A stretch of 64,000 bases of DNA from Lepidodermella squamata (GCA_047495785.1 JBLDXI010000042.1:4588001-4652000); one strand, 5' to 3'; positions 29,960-39,817 are shown, counted from the stretch's first letter. Notes: generated by a model from the sequence alone, not told the origin. Translations and numbers: made by a program.

Positions 29960-30060
29960 ACATTTGAATTTGCATGTTTTAATGATATCTCAACTTGGAT
30001 GTGACCATTTTTACGATTTTTATTAAAATAAACCTGGTTGACCATCGTTTTTTCAATTAT
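29960..30060 (+). terminator. REV1 3' UTR with polyadenylation signal
   Basis: AT-rich DNA after the REV1 stop contains AATAAA-like sequence near 30025 (attaaaataaacc), a normal distance for a short 3' UTR. Confidence 0.5.
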
Positions 30061-30068
30061 TTGTTTTG

Positions 30069-30476
30069 CATAGAGAAAAAATGACCAGAGAAAGCACTCA
30101 AGCTAAAATTTCTAAATCTTCATTTTAATTCAAAGTTGACTTTCTCAAAACGGATATGTCCGTTTTCTACCAAATTTTGCATGCCTATTGAACACGAGCT
30201 GCTCTTTCACGTGGTATAAGATTTGAGGTGGGCAACCCAACCGTTGCTACGATACAAAAACCTCGTTTTCACTATGGTTTTACTTATTTTCATGATATCA
30301 AGACTGAGCAGCAATTGCCCACCTCAAATCTTATACCACGTGAAAGAGCAGCTCGTGTTCAATAGGCATGCAAAATTTGGTAGAAAACGGAGATATCCGT
30401 TTTGAGAACGCACTTCTATAATAATGGAGATCAATATTTTAGCTTGAGTGCTTACTCTGGTCATTTTTTCTCTATG
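30069..30476 (+). mobile_element. hAT-like foldback MITE, copy 1 (408 bp)
   Basis: Long inverted-repeat arms (about 165 bp each, beginning CATAGAGAAAAAATGACCAG) surround a loop of about 70 bp. An exact 8-bp target duplication, ttgttttg, lies at 30061-30068 and 30477-30484. The arms share GTGGTATAAGATTTGAGGTG and its complement. There is no transposase. A 60-codon open frame runs through the arms but is a by-product of the palindrome. Confidence 0.88.
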
Positions 30477-30484
30477 TTGTTTTG

Positions 30485-32740
30485 ATAAAATGAGTACGGT
30501 AAAAATCGGGATTTGAACCCGAAGTTGGAAGCAAAACGGTGTTCTATTGTGTTCCACGGATATGGAGAATCGATAAAAAATCTATGAATGTGCTCAGCTT
30601 ACCCAGGTGATATCAAATTGTTCGTTTCGTTTCGTGGCAATTTTTCGAGTTTCAAAATGGCGAAACCCACGAACAGATGCAGCGATCGGTGAATAAAGAG
30701 AAAAATTTTCGCGCTTGAATGGAAATCAAAGCAAGTGGCTGCCATTATCATTGTCATTCGGATGGCCCCCCTCTTTCTTCTTTCGAAAATTCTTCTTTCT
30801 GCGTTGCTTAGGCGTGAGTCCGAAATTGCTTTTCGGCCGATTTTCGGTATATTCTCGGCCTATTATATTAGCATACTCTCAGCTGTGAATGTGAATGAAA
30901 TTGTGACTGCGGTGTGAAAAGGGCGCGCTGTTAAAATGGCGCCCAAGTTTTTCTCACCCGTTCGAAATTTTCCAGGGCTTGTCCTTCGACCGGCGAGGGT
31001 TCCGCTACTGTTTACTTAATTTCTCGGCATGAAGCTGTTTCGCGTTTTTAGGTTACCTGCTCGATATTTTCCAGGGTCGGAAATTCTTCACCGCTTCGGG
31101 TCACGCCTGAAATTGCGTGCGTACTCATTAATTGCGAGTTCGTGCGAATTACCCACAAGCATCACCCCTACTTGGGAACACCTTGAAACCAGTAAATTTC
31201 TGCCCCAATTTCTGGGCTGATAACTGCAAGTAACAGCAAACGCGACAAAACAGCGAAAAATTGCTGTGTAAAAGATGCACTGAGTTCGCAAATAGAAAAA
31301 TTCGCTGTTTTGCGCTTTGCTGTTCAACTTTTAAAATCACTTCTAATTTTGATTTTAATAACAGTCCTCTTTCCTGTTTAGATGAGAGATTCCGAAAATG
31401 TATTGAAATGCCGTGTCAACAGGGTGGCTGGTAGAATCACCACAGAAATAGGCCGCCGCCTCATCGCTCCTCACCAAATCTGTCCCCGTGTGATCTTGCC
31501 TGGTTACGACCAGACCTGCTCAGGTGAACGCAAGACTGAAAGCGTCGCGCCTTATCGATATCAATCGGTGTCGAAGCCAATTATCGCGGTCACTAGCCGA
31601 CAGCAACTGTCTGTTGTCAATTACAAGTTTCGATTCTCTCGCAAGCGGCTGATTCAGCAGATAGCTTCAAAGCTCAAAACTCGAGCAAAACGGAAACTCG
31701 GGCTGAAACGGCTGAGGCACCGCGCATTCCCGCTATCGAAGTCCAAAATATCGCAAAATGTTTACAAGAATTCGGCTTTCCCGATCTGCCGTCTGAAAAA
31801 CACCTGCCGAAAATTCGTCGGATTATAATCGATTTGAAGGTGTGTTTGGCAAACTGAGCCTCAACATTACAAGCCGCGCAGCCCCAGTTCTCGGCTCGCC
31901 TTCTTCGCCAGCAAAGTTGATGCTGATCGTCACTGTTAATATATGTATATGCATAATTGAATGACACGCTGCGGTTTTTAGGACATTTTTCAAGAACAAG
32001 AAATAAAACAGGAATTACTGCTGACGAAAATTTTCTTTATTTCTTTATTTTTTCACCGCATCTGAGATTTCTGAGACGCGAGAGATCTGCGTTGAAACAC
32101 CTCCGCAGCAGTCGAAATGCGGATCCGTGATAATTACAGTTTTCTCAGCTGAGAGTTACGCAACGCTGCTTCCGGCGCTCGCTTAGTCACTTGACCCTCA
32201 GCGTAAAGGGGAGTGCAGTACATTTTCATCATCAGCCGAGAATAGTCTCATAATATGATGGTGTGGTCGTGAGGTGGTGACGTTTTTTGTGGTGGATGAT
32301 GGCCATTCCGTATGCGAGCGCATAAATCATAGAGCATCGAAAACTATCTGTTAATTGTCCAAATTTAAGCATACATATTTTCGATCGCCGAAAATAGGGT
32401 GAAAAAACGTAAAATCGTAATCTATTGGATAGAAATCGGCAACCCCCTCCCACACCTTTGCAGCAACGTCATTGAAACGAAACGAAAAGCTTTTTATTCT
32501 GCCCTTTCTTGAAAATAATCAATTACACCTAACAAAAATATACAGGATGGAAGTGAAAAAAGGCTCGGGCACAGTTCATATTGAAGTCTGAATGAAGGAC
32601 GCTGATTTTTAATCCTCGAAAAACATTTTCGTCCAAAATCACCCTCCTCTACGGTAATCAGAACGCCAAAATTCATCAAGTTAAATGAGCGCATCAACTG
32701 TTATTGTCTTTGGTCAGGCCAGAACTCTTGGGTCAGCTGG
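30485..32740. other. Intergenic DNA with dispersed repeat remnants
   Basis: No supported complete gene. 30630-30740 resembles part of the hAT element interior near 22620-22680 (shared GCAGCGA...GGTGAATA...TTTTCGCGCT). 31381-31849 has two overlapping open frames; the frame at 31597-31849 looks more protein-like (VQNIAKCLQEFGFPDLPSEK) and ends at a possible donor, so a decayed exon is possible. Confidence 0.4.
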
Positions 32741-32749
32741 GTAATCTAA

Positions 32750-32986
32750 CACCTAGCTATACGAACTAGAGAATGGCATAACAACAGCAATTCCCCAATG
32801 AATATCTACTATAATGCGCCGCCAACTCATCTCCTTTTCCTCGCAAACCTTCACGGCGTAAATGAAATTTGCACAGGTGCCACCGGTTAGGAGGCTATAA
32901 AATACAGTTGAGTCGTCGTAAAATTTCACTTTTCTTTCTCCTGCGAAATAATATCACTCTGTTCGACTAAATTGGTTTCCCCCTCA
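32750..32986 (+). promoter_or_regulatory. TATA promoter of secreted paralogue 1
   Basis: CTATAAAA at 32895-32902 lies 92 bp before the ATG, exactly as in paralogue 2. Upstream are a pyrimidine block (near CCAACTCATCTCCTTTTCCT), an E-box-like CAGGTG and the block TGAAATTTGCACAGGTGC. The same order and spacing recur at 36960-37185, so this is a duplicated promoter. Confidence 0.65.
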
Positions 32987-33520
32987 ATGAACAAATTGCT
33001 GATTGCCATCTTGTTAACGGTATAACGCAACACTCCTAAATGACATTTAGCATTTATAGCTCATTTTCCCACCAAACAGGCTGTCGTAGCTGTATATGGC
33101 GAGGAAGAAGAAGCTCGTGGAAATTCTGAAAAGGTCCCCCGAACTGGTCTGAGCAAAGCAGTACACTCAGCAGCTAATGCTGTCGTGAAAGTTGCTCATA
33201 CAGCCAGCAAATCGGCGAAGACGGCTGGCAAAGGGGCTCAGATCAAGTCAAAATTCTCAAACAAAGTGAACGAGGCCAAGCGCGGAATAATTAAAGGACT
33301 GGCTAACCTGGCTCACAAGCCCGGCAAGAAGGCGACAGATTTTGCCAAAAAACATGCCGCGAATACAAAGGCCGAAAAGTCAAAATTCTCAAACAAAGTG
33401 AACGAGGCCAAGCGCGGAATTTTAAAAGGACTGGCTAAGGTGGCTAAACAGGTCGGCAATAAAGCGACGGAGTTTGTCAAAAAACACGCCGGGCAGGTAA
33501 AGACCGACAAGGTCGCATGA
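32987..33520 (+). CDS. Secreted Lys/Ala-rich cationic protein, paralogue 1
   Basis: I do not recognise a known family. Exon 1 (32987-33019) encodes MNKLLIAILLT, and exon 2 (33080-33520) continues AVVAVYGEEEEARG after a 60-nt intron: 157 residues. The first 20 or so residues form a classic signal peptide, with an acidic stretch right after the likely cleavage site. The rest is strongly basic (Lys, Ala, Gly) and could form amphipathic helices. Two tandem 44-residue repeats each begin SKFSNKVNEAKRGI and contain KGLA, KKAT or NKAT, and KKHA; the first 41 bp of each repeat are identical in DNA. The acidic pro-segment plus cationic mature part is the layout of many host-defence peptides, but LEA-like or structural secreted roles are possible. 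It shares promoter, signal exon and intron position with the gene at 37186. Confidence 0.72.
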
Positions 33521-33580
33521 ACTGGTTTTCAAAGATGAATGCTGCGAGACGACTTATTCCACATGGGAGAATGTATTATT

Positions 33581-33636
33581 GCTTCATGAAGCCTTGGGAC
33601 TAATAGAGATCTATCTATTAGTCCCAAGCATGAAGC
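33581..33636 (+). repeat. 22-bp hairpin in the 3' region of secreted paralogue 1
   Basis: TTGGGACTAATAGA (33594-33607) pairs perfectly with TCTATTAGTCCCAA (33614-33627). GCTTCATG (33581-33588) pairs with CATGAAGC (33629-33636) beyond a small asymmetric bulge. It lies about 60 bp after the stop and before an AATAAA at about 33668, so it should be in the 3' UTR. Confidence 0.65.
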
Positions 33637-33727
33637 AGTACAAGATTCGTGGGATGAAGAACTGAAGCAATAAAAATCAACATTGGGAGTATTTTCTCCT
33701 GTTGATTGCTTTTTGTTATTTTCCATC

Positions 33728-34136
33728 CATAGAGAAAAAAATGACCAGAGTAAGCACTCAAGCTAAAATATTGATCTCCATTATTATAGAAGTGCGTTCT
33801 CAAAACGGATATCTCCGTTTTCTACCAAATTTTGCATGCCTATAGAACGCGAGCTGCTCTTTCACATGGTATAAGATTTGAGGTGGGCAATTGCTGCTCA
33901 GTCTTGATATCATGAAAATAAGTAAAACCATAGTTAAAACGAGGTTTTTGTATCGTAACAACGGTTGGGTTGCCCACCTCAAATCTTATACCTCGTGAAA
34001 GAGCAGCTCGTGTTCTATAAGCATGCAAAATTTGGTAGAAAACGGAGATATCCGTTTTGAGAAAGTCAACTTTGAATTAAAATGAGGATTTAGAAATTTT
34101 AGCTTGAGTGCTTTCTCTGGTCATTTTTTCTCTATG
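33728..34136 (-). mobile_element. hAT-like foldback MITE, copy 2 (409 bp), inverted relative to copy 1
   Basis: Same family as 30069-30476. The loop is in the opposite orientation (GCAATTGCTGCTCAGTCTTG first), so the two copies are inverted. The exact 8-bp target duplication is tttccatc at 33720-33727 and 34137-34144. The two copies bracket 3.25 kb that includes secreted paralogue 1. Confidence 0.88.
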
Positions 34137-34262
34137 TTTCCATCTAATAGGCGATAATAGGCGATGGTTAAGTTCACGTCTTATTGATGCTACATGACAA
34201 TTGATGCTACAATGAAGCTCAAAAGTTATGTAGCGTCTCTCATCTCTTATTGCCTTAAACAG

Positions 34263-34420
34263 GAAATTCACTAGCTGAGCAATTTAGCACGCCACTATCA
34301 GAGCTGGTACGGCATAATAACATCGATTCAATATAATAAGCCGCCAACTTTCTCCCTTTCCTGCAACGTGAAACGTGAACGAAAATGGTAACAGATAACA
34401 GGTGCCTGATATTCACGTCC
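34263..34420 (+). promoter_or_regulatory. Promoter relic of the secreted-protein family, no gene attached
   Basis: The sequence from GGCATAATAACATCG through GCCGCCAACTTTCTCCCTTT to the CAGGTG box aligns with the promoters at 32750 and 36960. After about 34420 the similarity stops: there is no TATA box, signal-peptide exon or second exon. It looks like a third family copy truncated at its promoter. Confidence 0.55.
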
Positions 34421-34424
34421 GGAA

Positions 34425-35205
34425 ATCGGTTTTACTGATGTACAATACTTATTACTTATGGAAGCATAAGTGGCCCCACTGCCCCGCAGTCACCCGAATC
34501 GGCCCTATTGAACCAGGTTCCATAGCTTCAAATGGATTTTATGCGTAAAATAGCTGCACTGCATTGCTGCGACCTCAAAAAAAACGAATGCAAAAACATA
34601 CTTCGAAACGTAACTTTATTTTTTTCACAAAGCAGCAATAACAGAGGAGGAGCTCCCTCGATCCTATAAATAGAAAATTTTAGATTCCGACAGCCGCGTA
34701 GCAGAATGTTTTCTCCAACTAAATAACTCATAACTTTGGCAAAGACAATCTGCACAAAATAACACATAGAACGAACAACCACATACCGAAATGGATGCGA
34801 CTGAAATAATGATAATAATTGAGTAGATCATACAAATTAAGGAACTTTCAGCACGCAATTATTCATCAGAGAAATTGCAGGAAAAATGTCTTGACTCGCA
34901 TAACGTGGCTCTCACGGGTCACATTTGCATCACTGAGTTTATAGTGTACAGTTAGACAACCAGCGGTTGAAATTTCGTGATTTCGAAATTACATTGCAGT
35001 AGGGCACCTTCAAGCAGCTGCAATGTGAGATGCCTACAAATGCAAGCAATTTTAGGGTGGAAATGAAATGGTTTTATAAGTGGGTGAACAAAATGGCCAA
35101 GTGTTGGATGGCTTCGAAGCGAGCGAGGAGGAAATGAGGAAAAATACCAGTCAATAAAAACGGCATCTATGTTTCCAATGTTTTTTATTACTATGTAGCT
35201 AGCTA
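34425..35205. other. Intergenic DNA
   Basis: AT-rich, no supported gene, no clear repeat seen. Confidence 0.4.
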
Positions 35206-35210
35206 TATAA

Positions 35211-35584
35211 TCATGCAGCGTGTTTGAACACGAAAACCGATTCGTCGAGCAGGTAGTACGGCGCGGACATGTCGCCCTCGCACAGATACGGCAACATGGT
35301 GAACGAGTGGATTTCAAAGCCGAGCGGGCGCATCAGCTCGATGAACGACGCCGCCTGCTCTTCGTAGGACTAGCCGCGAATGTTCAGCGTTTCGATGGGC
35401 TCCGTCGAGTTGCCCATCTCGACGTAGGGACAGAACGAGAAGGCATGCGCGACGATCAAATAGCCGTCCTTTGCCAGTTTGAGCTTCATTTGCTTGATCA
35501 GCGAGATTAGAAGTGAGCAGCGGTCGAGCACGTTGAGGCACGCAATCGCGTCGTACATTATGCCGTGGTCCGTCCACGATTCAG
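35211..35584 (-). pseudogene. METTL9: METTL9-like methyltransferase, C-terminal exon with in-frame TAG
   Basis: METTL9 makes 1-methylhistidine in His-x-His motifs. The exon starts after an acceptor (gttaacag) at 35584 and reads YDAIACLNVLDRC, then FSFCPYVEMG, then TLNIRG. It meets TAG at 35372-35370 and continues in the same frame as SYEEQAASF, LPYLCEGDMSAPYYLLDESV and a proper TGA at 35211. The TAG stands where METTL9 proteins have Gln in the G-Q-N-W-E-E-Q stretch, so a single CAG-to-TAG change explains it. No N-terminal exons with the SAM-binding GxGxG motif are visible upstream. It is either a recent pseudogene or a readthrough or variant allele. Confidence 0.75.
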
Positions 35585-36136
35585 CTGTTAACAAGCTATG
35601 AAACAAAATAACATGATGTAACAGTATGTTTTCCGGTATTGATATGTTTTTGATATCATAAATGACTCAGATGTTGACGTGTCTGTAGAATGTTGGTTCT
35701 CCCCACAGTTAAGACTGCAAAGACCTTCTGTCTGATCCGACCTTAGCAGGACATAAATTTTATTCGTAGCGTCGTCCTTTATTTCCTGCTAGAATAACAT
35801 TTTTTATTTCCCTTTCTCGTGAATTTGACGAACGAAATCTAACGAAAGCCATGCGACTGCGAGCGCGGATTCTCGGCGATGAACCTAATCAAAAACAAAG
35901 GGCGCAATCAACTACTACCCTTTCACTTGGATCAACTCATGCGTATCAGCTTGGCCGCCGTTTCCGTCACGCTTTTCAACTACAAATCCGCTTACGCGAT
36001 TTGGATCACCAAGAAAAGCCTCCATCAGGGGCATCATTCAGGGAAATTTCAAACACCAAATCGATCGTTAAAAACACGCTGATTCATTCAAGCATTGATT
36101 CTCTGAAAATTCCGTACATTCAAGCTATAAATCTTA

Positions 36137-36654
36137 CCGAAATTCGGATGATCGAACTTGAACTTAGGCTGCGGCTCAGCAAAAACGTTCGCATGTGAAA
36201 TCGCACGACATGCGGCAGTTCGAAGACGTATTCGGGGTGCTTGTAGCCCTGGTGCTCGCGCATGTTGAACAGCTCCGAGTACAAGCGATGCGCCTGGATA
36301 GGCGCGATGTACGACGTGTACGACGACGGGATGCTGATGCCGCCGTCCTTCTTCAACAAATGCTGCGCTCCGTCCAGGCACTCGGGCGACAGCTCGTTGT
36401 CGCCGAACGAGCCGAGCAGTTTTGAGACCAAGCTGTCGGCGAGTTGCGGCGGTTTCCACTGCCGCATGTCGCTCGCGATGATTGTCACGTCGTCGTTCGC
36501 CCACTCGGTGACGCGGCGGTTGCGCAGCGTCACGATCGCGTTCGGGTTCTTCTTAACCGCGTACACTTTCACGAGGCAGTCGGTTTTGCGGGCGGTTCGC
36601 AGCGTAGCGGCAACCAACGGACCTCGACCGGCGCCAACCACCATGACAACAACG
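36137..36654 (-). pseudogene. PRMT5: PRMT5-like arginine methyltransferase fragment, two catalytic-site changes
   Basis: PRMT5 makes symmetric dimethylarginine with MEP50. This single exon (acceptor ccag at 36655, donor ggtaag after 36137) covers the Rossmann part: [33 protein letters not shown] and [20 protein letters not shown]. The Glu that binds the SAM ribose (E392 in human) is Lys (codon 36554-36552). The first Glu of the double-E loop (E435 in human) is also Lys (36422-36420), while the second Glu is kept. Near 36190-36200 one base is missing, so the homologous [14 protein letters not shown] lies in another frame. No TIM-barrel or beta-barrel exons are seen. A non-functional relic is the simplest view. 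Confidence 0.78.
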
Positions 36655-36669
36655 CTGGAAATTTAAAAA

Positions 36670-37185
36670 AAATACATTCAAAAATCATTTCAAGACCAAA
36701 AAATTCCATGATCTCACCAAGAGTTTATTTTCAATCAGGTATATAGAATGAGTTCGTTTTCTGGAGTGGGGGATTTATCGCTGTTATTATCCCCTCGAAG
36801 TTTTCTTTTCTTTCATTTTGACATCGTAAAAAAAGATGAACGGATTCGACAACCGTTATGAATTATATATTATACAATATAAACAATATAAATATATTAT
36901 TATATATTTTCTGGCTAGAAATTTATAGCGGCTGTTCAAATTCGCACCTAGTTCATCGAGCCAGCGCGGCTTAACAACGGCGATTCTCCAATGAAAAACT
37001 ACCATACCACATACGACACCGCTAACTTTCTCCCTTTCCTATCACGTGAACTCACGTGAATGAAATTTGCCCAGGTGCTCATCAGTTAGCAGGCTATAAA
37101 AACGGCTCAATCGGCGTAAAATTTCACTTTCTGCTCTACTGCAAAATTATCATCTCTGTTCGACTCGAATTTTTTCTCTCCCGCA
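36670..37185 (+). promoter_or_regulatory. Upstream region and TATA promoter of secreted paralogue 2
   Basis: 36670-36950 is AT-rich with no gene. From about 36960 the sequence matches the 32750 promoter: ATTCTCCAATGAA, CTAACTTTCTCCCTTTCCT, CACGTGAA repeated twice, GAAATTTGCCCAGGTGC, then CTATAAAA at 37094-37101, 92 bp before the ATG. Confidence 0.65.
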
Positions 37186-37653
37186 ATGAACAAATTGCTG
37201 ATTGTCATTTTGCTGGCGGTTTGTCCTTAACACAAGACTACTCGGTGGCATTCTTACTATTTTTCATTCCAATAGACTGTTTTAGCTGCATACGCTGAGG
37301 AGGGAGCTCGTATCGTTCGTGACAAGCAAAACGCCCATCACATACGATCCTCAAGCAAAGCTCCTCATAAGTCGGGGAACAAGGCCCACGGAACGACAAA
37401 AGGAGGGCATGCCGCAACTAAGCCTAATGGTAAGGTTCCAACAACCAGCAAGGCTGTGAAGAACAGCAAAGTCTCAGCGCAACCCAAAGAGGCCAAGCGC
37501 ATATTTGGAAAGATTGGTAAATTTGCTGATAAGGTCGTCAAGAAGGGAAAAGATCTGTACAATAAGATTCCTCAAGGCGTGAAGGATGGCGTGAAGAGCA
37601 ATGTCAAGACTGCATTACCTCAAGGCGTGAAGGACAAGGTTAAGAAAGCATGA
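37186..37653 (+). CDS. Secreted Lys-rich cationic protein, paralogue 2
   Basis: Paralogue of 32987-33520. Exon 1 (37186-37218) encodes MNKLLIVILLA; exon 2 (37276-37653) starts TVLAAYAEEGARIVRD; 136 residues. The signal peptide, intron position, intron phase and Glu-rich start of the mature chain are shared. The middle is His/Gly/Lys-rich. The end is a basic helix-prone tail with FGKIGKFADKVVKKGKDLY and two PQGVKD units. The EAKRIFGKIGKFADKVVKKG part parallels EAKRGIIKGLANLAHKPGKK of paralogue 1. The mature chains otherwise diverge much more than the promoters and signal exon, a pattern often seen in fast-evolving secreted defence or venom-type peptides; the function is not shown. Confidence 0.7.
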
Positions 37654-37659
37654 GCCAAA

Positions 37660-38140
37660 CTTCAAAGTTCACTGGCGCGTGCTCGTTTATTCTACTCGTG
37701 AGGATGTTTTGTTGCGGAATGATGAATGAATGAATAAATAAAAATGCGGTTGAAGACATACGTTGAATTACTTCTGAGAGTAAGCGTGAAATTCGGGTAA
37801 AATTATGAAAAAATCCCTTCGATCACCTCATTTTTGGGTAAAATTTTAATTATTCCGTAATAATTCAGATGTATTCCCAGACAAAGTGAAACAAACTGAA
37901 AGAAAGCTCGAACATATCGAAAAAATTTGATGCACCTTTCGATCACAACCCCCGATGCCTTGAAACAAGCCTGACTTAATTTGTTTCATTGGAGTTGTTA
38001 ATTTTAATATTGATAGAAGCTGCTTTCACGCTTAGGAACCTTAACTTTGAAAAAACGTTTTCAATTCTTAAAAATTTGCTTTTCGTCTGAAAAATTCGCA
38101 AAAAATGCCTGGAATAATCTGGATTGGCTGGTAAATTACC
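37660..38140. other. 3' flank of secreted paralogue 2 and AT-rich spacer
   Basis: AATAAATAAAAAT near 37733 is a likely polyadenylation signal. The rest has no supported gene. Confidence 0.45.
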
Positions 38141-38143
38141 GGG

Positions 38144-38699
38144 GACCAATTACCGGGGAGCGGTAAAATTTTGATAAGGCCCGAGCTCTTTCTAATTTCC
38201 AAAAAATTGGTATCTTCAGATAAAGAAAAATTAATGACACCGTTAGAAAGTCCTTCAACTGAACCTAGTTTTTATATATTAAGAACGTTCAAAAATTGCT
38301 AATAGCTATTCCCGTAACAGCAAGGTGTGAAAAGGTACAGTGTTTTCTAATTGGCATTGATCTGATTCAAGCGATGATTCATCGCGCGCGCACCTGTTCC
38401 TGGCCGCTATTTCGTCATGTCATTTGATGTCATTATTATATTTTCAATTCGCTTCAATTCATTTTCATCTATCTCATCACTATTCTACCTGGGTGAGGAG
38501 ATGCAAAGAGTTAATTTTGCCATTTTCAATTCTTATCGCTTAACAAAATTCATCGCCAATAATCGAATCGAAATCGGGAAAAAACTCGATACTCGTCAAC
38601 TATAGGAATGTTTCGGAAATTTTATGACGAACAGCCAATGTAGCCTAGCAAGAAGAAAAAAATGGTGTCAAAAGTGTACCGCTCCCCAGTAAGTACCCA
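38144..38699. mobile_element. Inverted-repeat element with CCGGGGAGCGGTA ends
   Basis: TTACCGGGGAGCGGTAAAAT near 38150 is matched in inverse by TCAAAAGTGTACCGCTCCCC near 38668. Related sequence with the same end (ACCGGGGAACGGTACAATTT) is at 57807, whose partner GTTGTCAAAATTGTACC is at 58259, so this is a dispersed family. No protein. Confidence 0.5.
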
Positions 38700-38716
38700 T
38701 CATTTGCCATCCGATT

Positions 38717-39309
38717 GATGACGGCGTGGTGGCTGAGGTGCGTTTTTTATTAAAACCGAGGTGCTATTGTTCAGCGCTGTGATCAATTTTTCGGTGAGAT
38801 TCGCAACAGAGAAATCACAATCGGCACGTCTATCATGAACTGACCGGCTCGAAGTGCGGTCAAGGCCGGTCAGAAAAGACAAATCCCCGCGCGGATTAAG
38901 AACATTTGGCCGCGGCTAAATCGTGACATGGCTGTAATTAATTTACGACCATGCAACATGTGACCCTCGTTAATTTCTGACCCCATGTCTTAAGAGCTAA
39001 TTTTATCAAAACTACGCAAAAGGTTTTTTATTTTCTCCGCAATTATCGAACATGAAATCGATTTTGAAAAAATCGATCAATTTGGTAAAATTTTTGAAAA
39101 TTCAAAGCGTTTTAGGCGATTTCTGACCTTTATTTTGAATCCAAACTTGCCGACAAGTTCGAATTTCTTAATTTTCAATTTTTGAGTTTTTGATGGGGTT
39201 TGAGAAGCTTTAACTTTTCTTGTGTGTCATCTGGCGTTAATAGATGTAATTAGTCTGAAGCACACCACGGTTTTAATAAAAAACGCACCTCTGAGAAGGT
39301 GGCATCATC
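38717..39309. mobile_element. MITE-like element with 24-bp perfect inner inverted repeat
   Basis: A 24-bp repeat starting GAGGTGCGTTTTTTATTAAA at 38735-38758 is exactly complementary to 39268-39291. Weaker matching (GATGA) extends outward to about 38717 and 39309. No convincing target duplication was found and no protein is encoded. Confidence 0.55.
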
Positions 39310-39817
39310 TGGTGATAACTATTTGCGTAAACAACAATTTTTTTCATTTTCATTTAATTTTTATTTTATTTTATTTTCTGATGTTCTGATGGGGTCTATT
39401 TCACCGCCATGGAAAATAAATGTTTTCCATTGTGATATTCCATTTTTAATTCATTTTTATTTAATTTTCGAGCGTGTCGGACCCGAAAAAATGAAGCCAG
39501 GAGCGCCACTTGTGCCGGATGTCTGTTGTTTTCGGACACGGAGATTAGCATTTTCGGTCAAAAAATATTTTTTCGGGCGTGTCGGACCGGACCCCCGACA
39601 CAGTGGAAAAAAATAAAATAAAATGAAAATTGTGGACACAATGGTGAGAACAACGGACAACTGATGCATGCCACGTGGCGAAATGGACGTAAAAGGGACA
39701 GGAACGCAGACAAGAAAGTATAAATCCCCGGTTTTCGCCAAGAAAACTTTAGCTGGGAAAATTTCGTAATTGGCGTTTTGATGTCGCGGCTCAAGTTCAG
39801 CGTAAGGAGCTAATTGC

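Noticed and set aside
30490-30560. tRNA-like T-arm (CGGGTTCAAATCCCG on the minus strand)
   Set aside because: The T stem-loop is good but no matching acceptor stem, D-arm or stable anticodon stem could be found around it.
30223-33982. A 60-codon frame nearly identical at 30223-30405 and 33982-33800
   Set aside because: Both lie wholly inside the foldback MITE copies and run through their palindromic arms, so the similarity is that of the element, not of a protein.
35370-35372. TAG at Gln positions in both the METTL9-like exon and orphan copy A, suggesting TAG might encode Gln
   Set aside because: TAG is the natural stop of myosin VII (6318-6316) and of the Harbinger Myb-like gene, exactly where the family proteins end, so TAG acts as a stop here. 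Both affected loci have other signs of decay or isolation.
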